Source: Variovorax paradoxus
GTDB lineage: Bacteria; Pseudomonadota; Gammaproteobacteria; Burkholderiales; Burkholderiaceae_C
Direction of reading: 5' to 3'
Assembly (NCBI GenBank): GCA_016806145.1
Contig: CP063167.1
Coordinates: forward strand, 248,001 to 312,000
Length of the DNA: 64,000 nucleotides
Made by a program: the position numbers and the translations under genes. This document shows positions 43,051 to 50,956 of this stretch, piece by piece; the stretch's first letter is position 1, and every line of letters begins with the position of its first letter. The notes under the pieces are model-generated. The model had not been told where the DNA came from and ran no database searches. It saw only the letters and a program-made list of their open reading frames with translations.

Positions 43051-44031
43051 ATGGACGGCCTCGAGCACCTGCGCACCTTCCTCGAGGTCGCCAAGCGCGG
43101 CAGCTTCTCGCGCGCCGCCGACATGCTGGGCATCTCGAAGGCCAGCGTCAGCAAGCATGTCGCGCAGCTGGAGGCCAGCTTCAGCGTGCGGCTGTTCAAC
43201 CGCTCGACGCGCTCGGTCACGCTGACCGACGCGGGCCGGCTGCTGCGCGAGCGCAGCATGCCGCTGATGGAGATGGTCGAGGACACGCAGAACGAACTGC
43301 AGGCCCACGGCGCGCGCCCGAGCGGGCGCCTGCGCGTGGCGGCGCCGCACGGCCTGGTGCAGACCGCCTTCCCCGGCCTGCTCGGCGAGTTCATCACCCT
43401 GCATCCCGACGTCCACATCGACCTGCACCTGAGCAACCGCGTGATCGACCTGGTCGAGGAAGGCGTGGACGTCGCCCTGCGCGTGGGCCGCATCGGCGAC
43501 GAGAACCTGATCGTGCGCAAGCTGCGCCCGATGGCGCTGGTGCTGTGCGCCACGCCCGGCTACTGGACCCGGCGCGGCGTGCCGCGGGTGCCCGACGACA
43601 TGCGCCGCCACGAGGTGCTCGCCTACTCGGCCGGCGGCGGCCCCGCGCACCTGCCCTTCGAGATCGACGGCAAGCCCCACAGCGTGCCGGTGAACGCGCG
43701 CATGGACGCCAACGATGCCGCCGCCCTGATCGCCGCGGCGCTCGCGGGCGTCGGCGCCGTCTGCGTGCCCACGCTGCTCGCGCAGCCGCACATCGACGAC
43801 GGCCGGCTCGTGCCCGTGCTCAAGGACTTCATGCCCAGCGACCTCTGGCTGTTCGCGGCCTACACGCAGCGCCGCCACAACAGCGCGGCCCTGCGCGCGC
43901 TGCTCGATCTGCTGGAGGCCCGCATGCAGACGCCGGGCGCGGTGCCGCCGAAGCCCGCGCCGGCGAGTCGCCAGCGTGCCGGCTCGCAATGGCATCCATT
44001 CCAGGCGCTCGGGCACGCGCAGGCCGCCTGA
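43051..44031 (+). CDS. LysR-family regulator
   Basis: A 326-residue LysR protein with an N-terminal HTH (KRGSFSRAADMLGISKASVS, then KHVAQLEASFS) and a full effector domain of the CrgA-like subclass. A non-conserved tail rich in Pro/Ala (about 295-326) is longer than usual. It follows the HxlR gene by 16 bases and may be transcribed with the pump operon. It converges with the HDAC-family gene. No specific target is evident. Confidence 0.9.
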   Translation: MDGLEHLRTFLEVAKRGSFSRAADMLGISKASVSKHVAQLEASFSVRLFNRSTRSVTLTDAGRLLRERSMPLMEMVEDTQNELQAHGARPSGRLRVAAPHGLVQTAFPGLLGEFITLHPDVHIDLHLSNRVIDLVEEGVDVALRVGRIGDENLIVRKLRPMALVLCATPGYWTRRGVPRVPDDMRRHEVLAYSAGGGPAHLPFEIDGKPHSVPVNARMDANDAAALIAAALAGVGAVCVPTLLAQPHIDDGRLVPVLKDFMPSDLWLFAAYTQRRHNSAALRALLDLLEARMQTPGAVPPKPAPASRQRAGSQWHPFQALGHAQAA

Positions 44032-44051
44032 GCCCGGGCCCGGCGCGGCGC

Positions 44052-45164
44052 TCAGAGCCCGTGCAGCGCCGCCATCTCGTCGATCAGCCCGCGCTGGAAC
44101 GCATCGAAGCGCGCCGAGGGCTGCTGCAGCCCGAAGAAATCGGTGAACGGATCCTGCACCTCGGTGCGATGGCCCGAGAGTTCCTCGACCACCGCCAGAC
44201 CGCAGAAGGGCACGCAGGCCTCGGCATAGCCGCCCTCGTGCACCACCACCACGCGGCCTTCGCTGTGCCGCGCCGCGAGCGCGTTGACCTGCTTCATCAT
44301 CTGGCGGAACGACTCGGGATGCAGCTGCATGCGCGCGAGCGGATCGACCGCATTGGCATCGAGGCCGCTGGCCACCACGATCAGCTCGGGGCGGAAGCGC
44401 TCGACCACCGGCGCCACGATGCGCTCGAAGGCATACATGTAGCTCACGTGGCCGCCGCCGGGCTGCAGCGGCACGTTGACGTTGAAGCCCAGGCCCTCGC
44501 CCTCGCCGCGGTCCTCGGCGCCGCTGTAGCCGGGCGGGAAGCAGTTCTCCTGGTGCAGCGAGACGGTCAGCACGTCGGGGCGATCGTAGAAGATCGCCTG
44601 CGTGCCGTTGCCGTGGTGCACGTCCCAGTCGATCACGGCCACGCGCTTGACGCCATGGCGCGCCTTCATGGTCTCGATCGCCACCGCGATGTTGTTGAAC
44701 AGGCAGAAACCCATGCTGTGCTCGCGCAGGCAGTGGTGGCCCGGCGGCCGCGTGAGCGCGAAGGCGTTGCGGTGGCGGCCCTGCAGCACGCTGTCCATGG
44801 CGGCGATGGCCAGGCCGGTCGAGAGCTTGGCGATCTCGTAGCTGCCGGGACCGAAGGGCGCGACCTCGCCGAGGTCGCCGCCGCCGGCATCGCTGGCGGC
44901 CTTGAACTGCTCGAGGTAGCTCGCGGGATGCACGCGCCGCAGATCCTCCTCGGTGGCCATCGGCGCGCTCAGCAGGTCGAGCTGCGCGCTCAGGCCCGAC
45001 ACGTCCATCAGCGACTTGATGCGGCGCTTGGAATCGGGCGACTCGGCCATGCCGCTGCCGGCCATGGGCTGGACCCAGCCGCCGACCGGCAGGAACAGGG
45101 CGTGCAGCCCGCCCGGCACGTGCCAGAAGGTGCGTTCATCGTGAAAGAAGGCGGTGTTCTTCAT
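44052..45164 (-). CDS. Histone-deacetylase-family amidohydrolase (acetylpolyamine-type)
   Basis: A 370-residue zinc deacylase of the class II HDAC-like amidohydrolase group (length as in bacterial HDAH enzymes). The active site is complete: His143/His144 in RPPGHHCLREH, zinc ligands Asp181 and His183 in DWDVHHGNG and Asp269 in SGLDANAVD, and Tyr313 in HEGGYAEA. Bacterial members remove acetyl or longer acyl groups from polyamines and related amines. The ATG lies 29 bases inside the end of livM, so it is the last gene of the Liv operon; its substrate is presumably what that transporter imports. Confidence 0.92.
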   Translation of the reverse strand: MKNTAFFHDERTFWHVPGGLHALFLPVGGWVQPMAGSGMAESPDSKRRIKSLMDVSGLSAQLDLLSAPMATEEDLRRVHPASYLEQFKAASDAGGGDLGEVAPFGPGSYEIAKLSTGLAIAAMDSVLQGRHRNAFALTRPPGHHCLREHSMGFCLFNNIAVAIETMKARHGVKRVAVIDWDVHHGNGTQAIFYDRPDVLTVSLHQENCFPPGYSGAEDRGEGEGLGFNVNVPLQPGGGHVSYMYAFERIVAPVVERFRPELIVVASGLDANAVDPLARMQLHPESFRQMMKQVNALAARHSEGRVVVVHEGGYAEACVPFCGLAVVEELSGHRTEVQDPFTDFFGLQQPSARFDAFQRGLIDEMAALHGL

Positions 45165-46191
45165 GCGTTGCGTCCTCGGTGGTGTGGGAAAAGGAAGAAG
45201 AGGAAATCGATGCCGCCCTTTGGGGCGGATGGCGCTGCACGCTCAGGCCGCGCCAGCCCCAGCGCTCGCGCGCCAGGCCCCAGAGACCGCGCGGCGCCAG
45301 CAGCATCACGGCCACCGCGATGCTGCCCATGGCGATCAGGTACCAGCCGCCCGACATCGCGAACCAGGTGTTGAACAGCTCGCGCAGCTCGAAGTAGATC
45401 AAGGTGCCGATCAGCGGGCCCTCGATGGTGCCGATGCCGCCGATGATCACGATGAACATCGCGGTCACGACCCAGTTGATGTCGAAGGCCGAGTCGGGCG
45501 ACACGAACATCGTGCCCATGAAATGCGCGCCGCCGGCCAGCCCGAAGCCCAGGCCCGAGAGCACGAAGGCGATGAAGCGATTGCGCCAGACGTTCACGCC
45601 GATGCTGGTGGCGGCCAGTTCGTTGTCGCGCACCGCCATCAGCCCCAGGCCGAACGGCGAGCGCATCAGCAGGTAGACGCCGGCCACGGCCGCGAGGCCG
45701 ATCGCGCCCGAGATCCAGAACGCGTTGCGCTGGAAGGTCTCGGCATCGACCAGCCGCACCGCCTGCAGCGGCACGCCCGATTCGCCGCCGAACAGCGGGA
45801 ACTTGGCGACCAGCAGCCGCACGATCTCGGCCAGCACCCACATGCCGATCGAGAAGTAGGCGTCGCGCAGCCTGAACATCAGCGGCGCCACCGCGGCCGC
45901 CAGCAGCGCAGCGCCGACGCCGGCCAGCGGCACCATCCAGTAGGGCGAGAGGCCGAGCCGGTCGGAGACCACGAACACCAGGTAGGCGCCGATGCCGACG
46001 AAGGCCTGGTGCCCCATCGACACCAGGCCGGTGTAGCCGGCCAGCAGGTTCCACATCTGGGCCATGGCCAGCACGACGAGCACCTCGCTCAGCAGGCGCA
46101 GCAGGCCGGCATCGGCCACCGTGGGCGCGAAGACGATGGCGAGGGCCGCGGCAACGAAGCCGAGCCAGGGGACGATAGGTTGGTCGCGCAT
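45136..46191 (-). CDS. livM: Branched-chain amino-acid type ABC permease, LivM
   Basis: A 351-residue inner-membrane permease of the LivM family with about nine to ten membrane segments. MWNLLAGYTGLVSMGHQAF (about 46-64) and the EAA-like cytoplasmic loop INWVVTAMFIVIIGGIGTIE are characteristic. The C-terminal 35 residues after WGLARERWGWRG are low in similarity and overlap the deacetylase start. It pairs with LivH to form the channel. The operon order is substrate-binding protein, LivG, LivF, LivH, LivM, deacetylase. Confidence 0.93.
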   Translation of the reverse strand: MRDQPIVPWLGFVAAALAIVFAPTVADAGLLRLLSEVLVVLAMAQMWNLLAGYTGLVSMGHQAFVGIGAYLVFVVSDRLGLSPYWMVPLAGVGAALLAAAVAPLMFRLRDAYFSIGMWVLAEIVRLLVAKFPLFGGESGVPLQAVRLVDAETFQRNAFWISGAIGLAAVAGVYLLMRSPFGLGLMAVRDNELAATSIGVNVWRNRFIAFVLSGLGFGLAGGAHFMGTMFVSPDSAFDINWVVTAMFIVIIGGIGTIEGPLIGTLIYFELRELFNTWFAMSGGWYLIAMGSIAVAVMLLAPRGLWGLARERWGWRGLSVQRHPPQRAASISSSSFSHTTEDATHEEHRLLSR

Positions 46192-46197
46192 GCGGTC

Positions 46198-47064
46198 TCA
46201 GGCTTTGTGGCCCGCGATGCCGTTCGGGCGCACCATCAGGACGATGAAGAACAGCAGGTGCGCATAGAGCGCGCCCGCGTTGGAATCGAGCCGCTGCCCC
46301 ACGAGCTGCGCCACGCCCAGCGCGATGCCGCCGGCCAGCGCGCCCCAGAACGAGCCCATGCCGCCGATGATGACGACCTCGAAGGCACCGAGCAGCCGCT
46401 CCACGCCCGAGAACGGCGTGAACGAGCTGCGCAGCGCCAGCAGCAGCCCCGCCACCGAGGCAAAGGCCAGCGACAGCCCCATGACCACGCCGTACACATG
46501 GCGCGGCCGCACGCCCATGGTGCGCACGATCTCGCGGTGGTCGGAAGTGGCGCGCACGATCAGGCCGAAGCGCGAATGCCGCAGCAGCCACTGCAGCGCG
46601 CCGAAGGCCAGCACCGCGAGCCCCAGCACCAGCACCGGATACCAGCCGATGCGCAGGCCGCCGAGCTCGAAGCCGGCCGTGGCCAGCGCGCCGCCGTCGA
46701 GCGCGCGCGGGTCGGCGCCGAACAGCTCGACCATCAGGTTGCGCAGCACCACCGCGATGCCGAAGGTGACCAGCACCGGCGTGAGCGGATCGTCGGTCGC
46801 CACCGCGCGGTTGAGCAGCAGCCGCTGCAGCAGGTAGCCGGTGCCGAAGGCGGCCAGCGCCACCGGCACCAGCAGCAGCAGCGGCGACACCTGCGGGAAC
46901 TGCGCGGCCAGGAACACCGCGAAATAGGCCGCGAGCACGACGAACTCGCCGTGCGCGAGGTTGACCATGCGCATCACGCCGAAGACCAGCGCCAGCCCGA
47001 GGCCGAAGAGCGCATAGAGGCCGCCGAGCAGCACGCCGTTGATGAGGGTTTCGATCCAGGCCAT
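46198..47064 (-). CDS. livH: Branched-chain amino-acid type ABC permease, LivH
   Basis: A 288-residue LivH-family permease with eight or so membrane segments. The N-terminus WIETLINGVLLGGLYALFGL and the segment GVMRMVNLAHGEFVVLAAY are typical. The cytoplasmic coupling loop is FEVVIIGGMGSFWGALAGG. It lies 10 bases after livF and six before livM. The complex imports amino acids, amides or urea-like compounds depending on the binding protein. Confidence 0.94.
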   Translation of the reverse strand: MAWIETLINGVLLGGLYALFGLGLALVFGVMRMVNLAHGEFVVLAAYFAVFLAAQFPQVSPLLLLVPVALAAFGTGYLLQRLLLNRAVATDDPLTPVLVTFGIAVVLRNLMVELFGADPRALDGGALATAGFELGGLRIGWYPVLVLGLAVLAFGALQWLLRHSRFGLIVRATSDHREIVRTMGVRPRHVYGVVMGLSLAFASVAGLLLALRSSFTPFSGVERLLGAFEVVIIGGMGSFWGALAGGIALGVAQLVGQRLDSNAGALYAHLLFFIVLMVRPNGIAGHKA

Positions 47065-47074
47065 GGTGCTTCTC

Positions 47075-47773
47075 TCAGTGCCCGAAGTAGGCGTTGGCGA
47101 TCTGCTGCGCGCTGAAGTCCGACGCGCGGCCGGCCAGCGTGACGCGGCCCTTGAGCAGGCAGTACACGCGCTGCGCGATGCGGCAGGCGCGCGTCACGTC
47201 CTGCTCCACGACCAGCAGCGCCGTGCCCTGCGCCTGGATGTCGCCGAAGGCGCGGTAGATCTGCGCGATCACCACCGGCGCCAGGCCCAGCGAGATCTCG
47301 TCGCACAGCATCAGCCGCGGGTTGGCCATCAGCGCGCGGCCGATGCTCACCATCTGTTGCTGGCCGCCCGACAGCCGCGTGGCCGGCCGGTGCCGGAACT
47401 CGCGCAGGATCGGGAACAGCGCATACACGGTGGCCAGGTTCCAGTGGCCGGCCCGGCCGCACAGCGCGCCCATGCGCAGGTTCTCCTCGACCGTGAGCGA
47501 GGCGAACAGCATGCGGCCCTCGGGCACCAGCGCGATGCCGCGGCGCGCGATGCGCTCGGCCGGCTCGGCGTCGATGGCCTGGCCGTCGAAGCGCACCGTG
47601 CCGCGGCTGCGCCGGCCCAGTCCCGCGATGGCGCGGATCAGCGTGGACTTGCCGGCCCCGTTGGCGCCGATCAGCGCCGTGGCCTCGCCCTCGCCCACGT
47701 CGAGCGAGAGATCGAACAGCGCCTGCAGGTCGCCGTAGTGGCTGCAGAGGTCGCGCACTTCAAGCAACGACAT
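47075..47773 (-). CDS. livF: ABC transporter ATPase, LivF
   Basis: A 232-residue ATPase. Walker A is GANGAGKST (36-44), the signature is RLSGGQQQM (about 134), and Walker B is RLMLCDEISLGLAP, with the LivF-typical serine after the catalytic Glu. The full set of catalytic motifs contrasts with the degenerate signature of its LivG partner. Its ATG overlaps the end of livG by 14 bases. It supplies energy for the LivHM permease. Confidence 0.94.
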   Translation of the reverse strand: MSLLEVRDLCSHYGDLQALFDLSLDVGEGEATALIGANGAGKSTLIRAIAGLGRRSRGTVRFDGQAIDAEPAERIARRGIALVPEGRMLFASLTVEENLRMGALCGRAGHWNLATVYALFPILREFRHRPATRLSGGQQQMVSIGRALMANPRLMLCDEISLGLAPVVIAQIYRAFGDIQAQGTALLVVEQDVTRACRIAQRVYCLLKGRVTLAGRASDFSAQQIANAYFGH

Positions 47774-48509
47774 GAGTGCCCTCCTCTGCTTCTTCTCCGA
47801 CGCCCATGTAGATCTCGCGCACCTCGCGGCTGGCCATCGCGGCGGCCGGCGCGTCCTCGAGCAGCTTGCGGCCGAAGTTCAGCACCATGATGCGGTCGGC
47901 CACCGCCATCAGCGCCTGCGCGATGTGTTCGATCCAGATCATCGCCACGTCGCGCTTGAGCTCGAGCACCAGCGCGACCAGCACCTGCACCTCGCCCTCG
48001 GTCAGGCCGCCCGCGATCTCGTCGAGCAGCAGCAGGTGCGGCCGGGCCGCGAGGCCCTTGGCCAGTTCGAGCCGCTTGCGGTCGAGCAGCGGCAGCCGGC
48101 CCGCGGGCACCTCGGCGCGGTCGGCCAGGCCGGTGCGCTCGAGCATCTCCCAGGCCAGCTGCGCGGCCTGCGCGCGCGGCAGCCGCGCCGCGAAGCTGGC
48201 GGCGGCCAGCGCGTTCTCGTAGGCGCTCAGGTGCGCGAAGGGCTGCGGGATCTGGAAGGCGCGCGCCACGCCCAGCCGCGCGCGCGCATCGGCGCGCAGG
48301 CCGACCAGCTCGCGGCCCTCGAGCCGGATGCTGCCGGCATCGGGCACGGCCACGCCGGTGATCAGGTTGAACAGCGAGCTCTTGCCGGCCCCGTTGGGGC
48401 CGACCACGCCGAGGCACTGGCCGCGCGCGAGCGCGAGCGACACGCCGTCGGCCACCACGATCTCGCCGTAGCGCTTGCACAGGCCGTCGATGACGAGGCA
48501 ATCGGTCAT
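47760..48509 (-). CDS. livG: ABC transporter ATPase, LivG, with degenerate signature motif
   Basis: A 249-residue ATPase. Walker A is GPNGAGKSS (about 35-43), Walker B is HLLLLDEIAGGLTEGEV, and the switch His is in WIEHIAQAL. The ABC signature normally read as LSxGQ is here RLPLLDRKRLELAKGL, lacking the serine-glycine core; LivG-like variants with this form exist in related bacteria. Heterodimers with one degenerate site can still be active, with LivF providing the intact signature. It starts 12 bases before the binding-protein stop would allow a separate promoter, so it is in the same operon. Confidence 0.93.
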   Translation of the reverse strand: MTDCLVIDGLCKRYGEIVVADGVSLALARGQCLGVVGPNGAGKSSLFNLITGVAVPDAGSIRLEGRELVGLRADARARLGVARAFQIPQPFAHLSAYENALAAASFAARLPRAQAAQLAWEMLERTGLADRAEVPAGRLPLLDRKRLELAKGLAARPHLLLLDEIAGGLTEGEVQVLVALVLELKRDVAMIWIEHIAQALMAVADRIMVLNFGRKLLEDAPAAAMASREVREIYMGVGEEAEEGTHVVA

Positions 48510-48520
48510 GCGTCGCGGGC

Positions 48521-49828
48521 TCAGGCCTTGAGCTGCGACAGCAGCTTGAGTTCGTCTTCCACCGGAATCTGCTTGGCGGTGCTGTTGTGCGTGATGACCA
48601 GCTCGTACGGGAACTTCGCGCCCGCGGCGGTCTTGCGCCACTGGCCCGCCACCATCGGGGTGACGGCCACGCTCTTGATCGGGCTGCCCTTGAAGTCGAT
48701 GCGCCCGACCACCGAGTCGAGCTGCAGGTTGGCCAGCGCATCGCGCACCGCCTTCTTGTCCTTGGGGTTGGTCGCGTTCTTCAGCGCCGCGATGCCGACC
48801 TCGAACAGCGCATGGCCGTAGCCGATGGGCTGGGTCCACTGCTTGCCGGTGGAGCTCTCCCAGTCGGCCGCGAGCGCCTTGGCGCTCTGGCCGGTCAGCG
48901 AGGACTTGAACGGGAAGTTGGGCGTCCACCAGACCTCGGTCGACATGCCGTTGCCGGCCGCGCCCAGCGACTCGACCGCGCTCGGGAACAGGAAGGCCGC
49001 CGCCATGGTCACCACCTCGGGCCGGTAGCCCGACTGCTGCGCCTGCTTCCAGAAGGTCGCGAAGTGGTTGGCATAGGCGAAGCCCGAGACGATGTTCGCG
49101 CGCGCCGCCTTGAAGCTCGAGACCTGGTTGCTGAAGTCGTCGGTCGCGATCTTGAAGAAGCCGCCGTTGGTCTCCCTGTAGCGGCGCTGCTTCGCGCCGC
49201 CCGGGATGCCGTTGGCCGGATCGGCGAAGGCATGGCCCGGGCCGTTGTCGATGTAGAGCGTGCCCAGCGAGCGCTCCACCTTCAGCGGCTCCCACATGCC
49301 GAAGAAGTTCTTCAGCACGTCGTCGGCGCCCCAGAAGAAATGGAACGAGAACGGAAAGCCCTTCTGCGGCGTGGAGCCCCGGCCGAAGGTGATGGCCTGC
49401 CACGGGCCCATGGTCGAGACCATCGGCACGCCGTTGACGTCGCAGAGCTGGCCGGCCGCCAGCGCGGCATCGCTGTCCTGCACCAGCAGCAGATCGACCT
49501 TCTCGCGCAACAGCAGCTCGCTGGCCATCGTGGCGCCGCGGTTGGCGTCGGACTGGGTGTCGCGCACCACGATCTCGACCTTGTAATTGGTGCCGGCGAT
49601 GGTCAGGCCGTCCTTCAGCGCGGCGCGCACGCGCTCCAGGCTCCAGGGGTCGGCCTCGCCGAAATTGGCGCGCACGCCCGACAAGGTCGTGAGGTAGCCG
49701 ATCTTGATCGTCTTCGACTGCGCGTGCGACAGCGCCGGCACGCCGGCCAGCGCGGCCGCGCCGCCGCCGATGACGAGTTGGCGGCGCGTCAGCGCGCCGG
49801 AGGCTGCGAAAGGGAAAGCGGCGGGCAT
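48521..49828 (-). CDS. Periplasmic substrate-binding protein of the Liv transporter
   Basis: A 435-residue family 1 periplasmic binding protein (LivK/AmiC-like). The signal has a twin-arginine-like TRRQLVIGGGAAALAG and cleavage near residue 37 (ALSHAQS). The mature protein starts KTIKIGYLTTLSGVRANFGE. WGADDVLKNFFGMWEPLK and neighbouring sequence place it nearer the amide/urea/aromatic-binding members than true leucine-binding ones, but the ligand is not certain. AAGGAG precedes the ATG. It is the first gene of the Liv operon, with the shared 20-base element 63-82 bases upstream. Confidence 0.9.
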   Translation of the reverse strand: MPAAFPFAASGALTRRQLVIGGGAAALAGVPALSHAQSKTIKIGYLTTLSGVRANFGEADPWSLERVRAALKDGLTIAGTNYKVEIVVRDTQSDANRGATMASELLLREKVDLLLVQDSDAALAAGQLCDVNGVPMVSTMGPWQAITFGRGSTPQKGFPFSFHFFWGADDVLKNFFGMWEPLKVERSLGTLYIDNGPGHAFADPANGIPGGAKQRRYRETNGGFFKIATDDFSNQVSSFKAARANIVSGFAYANHFATFWKQAQQSGYRPEVVTMAAAFLFPSAVESLGAAGNGMSTEVWWTPNFPFKSSLTGQSAKALAADWESSTGKQWTQPIGYGHALFEVGIAALKNATNPKDKKAVRDALANLQLDSVVGRIDFKGSPIKSVAVTPMVAGQWRKTAAGAKFPYELVITHNSTAKQIPVEDELKLLSQLKA

Positions 49829-49890
49829 GGAATGCTCCTTGGCGATGGAGGATGGACAGGGCCGCATCCTCCCTCCGCGCGCCGGCTCGC

Positions 49891-49910
49891 CGTTATCGAA
49901 AACTGGCAAA
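49891..49910 (-). promoter_or_regulatory. Regulon element, copy B (upstream of the Liv operon)
   Basis: On the minus strand this reads TTTGCCAGTTTTCGATAACG, identical over 20 bases to the element at 54198-54217. It lies 63-82 bases before the substrate-binding protein ATG, in the gap after the Bug receptor gene. Exact repetition 4.3 kb apart in non-coding DNA, in the same orientation to the downstream gene, marks it as a regulatory site. Confidence 0.7.
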
Positions 49911-49932
49911 TCGCGGGCCGCGGCCGCTGCCC

Positions 49933-50916
49933 TCATTCGGGGCGCAGGTTGACCGACTTCGCGATCGCGCGGTAGCGCTCCACGTCGGCCTGGTAGCCGC
50001 GGCGCAGCTCGGCCAGCGTCTGCTCGGGCGCCACCTTGCTGCCGCCGAGCTCGATGGCGCGGCGCAGCTCGGGCTTGCGCATCATCTCGTTGAAGGCCAC
50101 GTGCAGCCGCTGCTGCGCCTCCTCGGGCACGCGCTGCGACACCTGCGCGCCGGCCCAGAGGCTGTAGACGAAGTCGTCGAGCCCCTTGCTGGCGCGGATC
50201 AGCGGAATGGCGCCGAAGCGCTCGTGCGGCGTGGCGGCCGCGATGCCCAGCGCCTTGACCTTGCCGGCATCCAGCAGGTCGGGCACGTTGCCCGCCAGCG
50301 GCGCGAACACCAGGTCGATCTGGCCACCCAGCAGGTCGTTGATGATCGGCGCGAAGCCCTTGTAGGGCACGTGCAGCATCTTGGTGCCGGTCTGCTGCGT
50401 GAAGCGCTCGCCCAGCAGGTGGTAGAGCGAGCCCGGGCCGATGCTGCCGTAGCTCAGCTCCTTCGCGTCGGGTTTGCGCAGCTGCGCGATCAGCTCGTCG
50501 ACGCTGCCCGGGCCCAGGTCCTTGCGCGCCAGCAGCACCATCGAGGTCACGGCCATCATGCCGATGGGGCGGAAGTCCTCGGCCTTGTAGCGCGCGCTCG
50601 CAAGCGTGAGCGGTGTGAGCATCAGCTCCATCGGCGAGCCCATCAGCAGCACCGAGCCGTCGGCCGCGCCGTTGGCGGCCTTCATCACGCCCAGCGATCC
50701 GCTGGCACCGGGCACGTTGTCGACCACGGCCGGCTGGCCCAGCAGCCGCGACAGCTCGGGCGCGGCCAGCCGCGCGTTGATGTCGGAGCCGCCGCCGGCC
50801 GGATAGGGAACGATCAGGTTCAGGGTCTTGCCGGCCAGCCCCTGGGCCGGGACGGAACCGGCCATGGTGGACAGGCCGGCCGCCAGGCCGGCACCGATCA
50901 TCGAACGTCTGCGCAT
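49933..50916 (-). CDS. Bug/TTT-family periplasmic solute receptor
   Basis: A 327-residue TctC/Bug receptor. The signal peptide (MRRRSMIGAGLAAGLSTMAG, cleavage about residue 25) is followed by KTLNLIVPYPAGGGSDINAR and VVDNVPGASGSLGVM. GAGGAG lies upstream of the ATG. It follows the amidase by 40 bases on the same strand, so the two probably form one transcript under copy C of the regulon element. The pairing suggests that an amide is bound by the receptor and hydrolysed by the amidase. Confidence 0.9.
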   Translation of the reverse strand: MRRRSMIGAGLAAGLSTMAGSVPAQGLAGKTLNLIVPYPAGGGSDINARLAAPELSRLLGQPAVVDNVPGASGSLGVMKAANGAADGSVLLMGSPMELMLTPLTLASARYKAEDFRPIGMMAVTSMVLLARKDLGPGSVDELIAQLRKPDAKELSYGSIGPGSLYHLLGERFTQQTGTKMLHVPYKGFAPIINDLLGGQIDLVFAPLAGNVPDLLDAGKVKALGIAAATPHERFGAIPLIRASKGLDDFVYSLWAGAQVSQRVPEEAQQRLHVAFNEMMRKPELRRAIELGGSKVAPEQTLAELRRGYQADVERYRAIAKSVNLRPE

Positions 50917-50956
50917 GCGCTTTACTCCTCGGGTGGTTGTTGTCTGTTCTCGGAAT

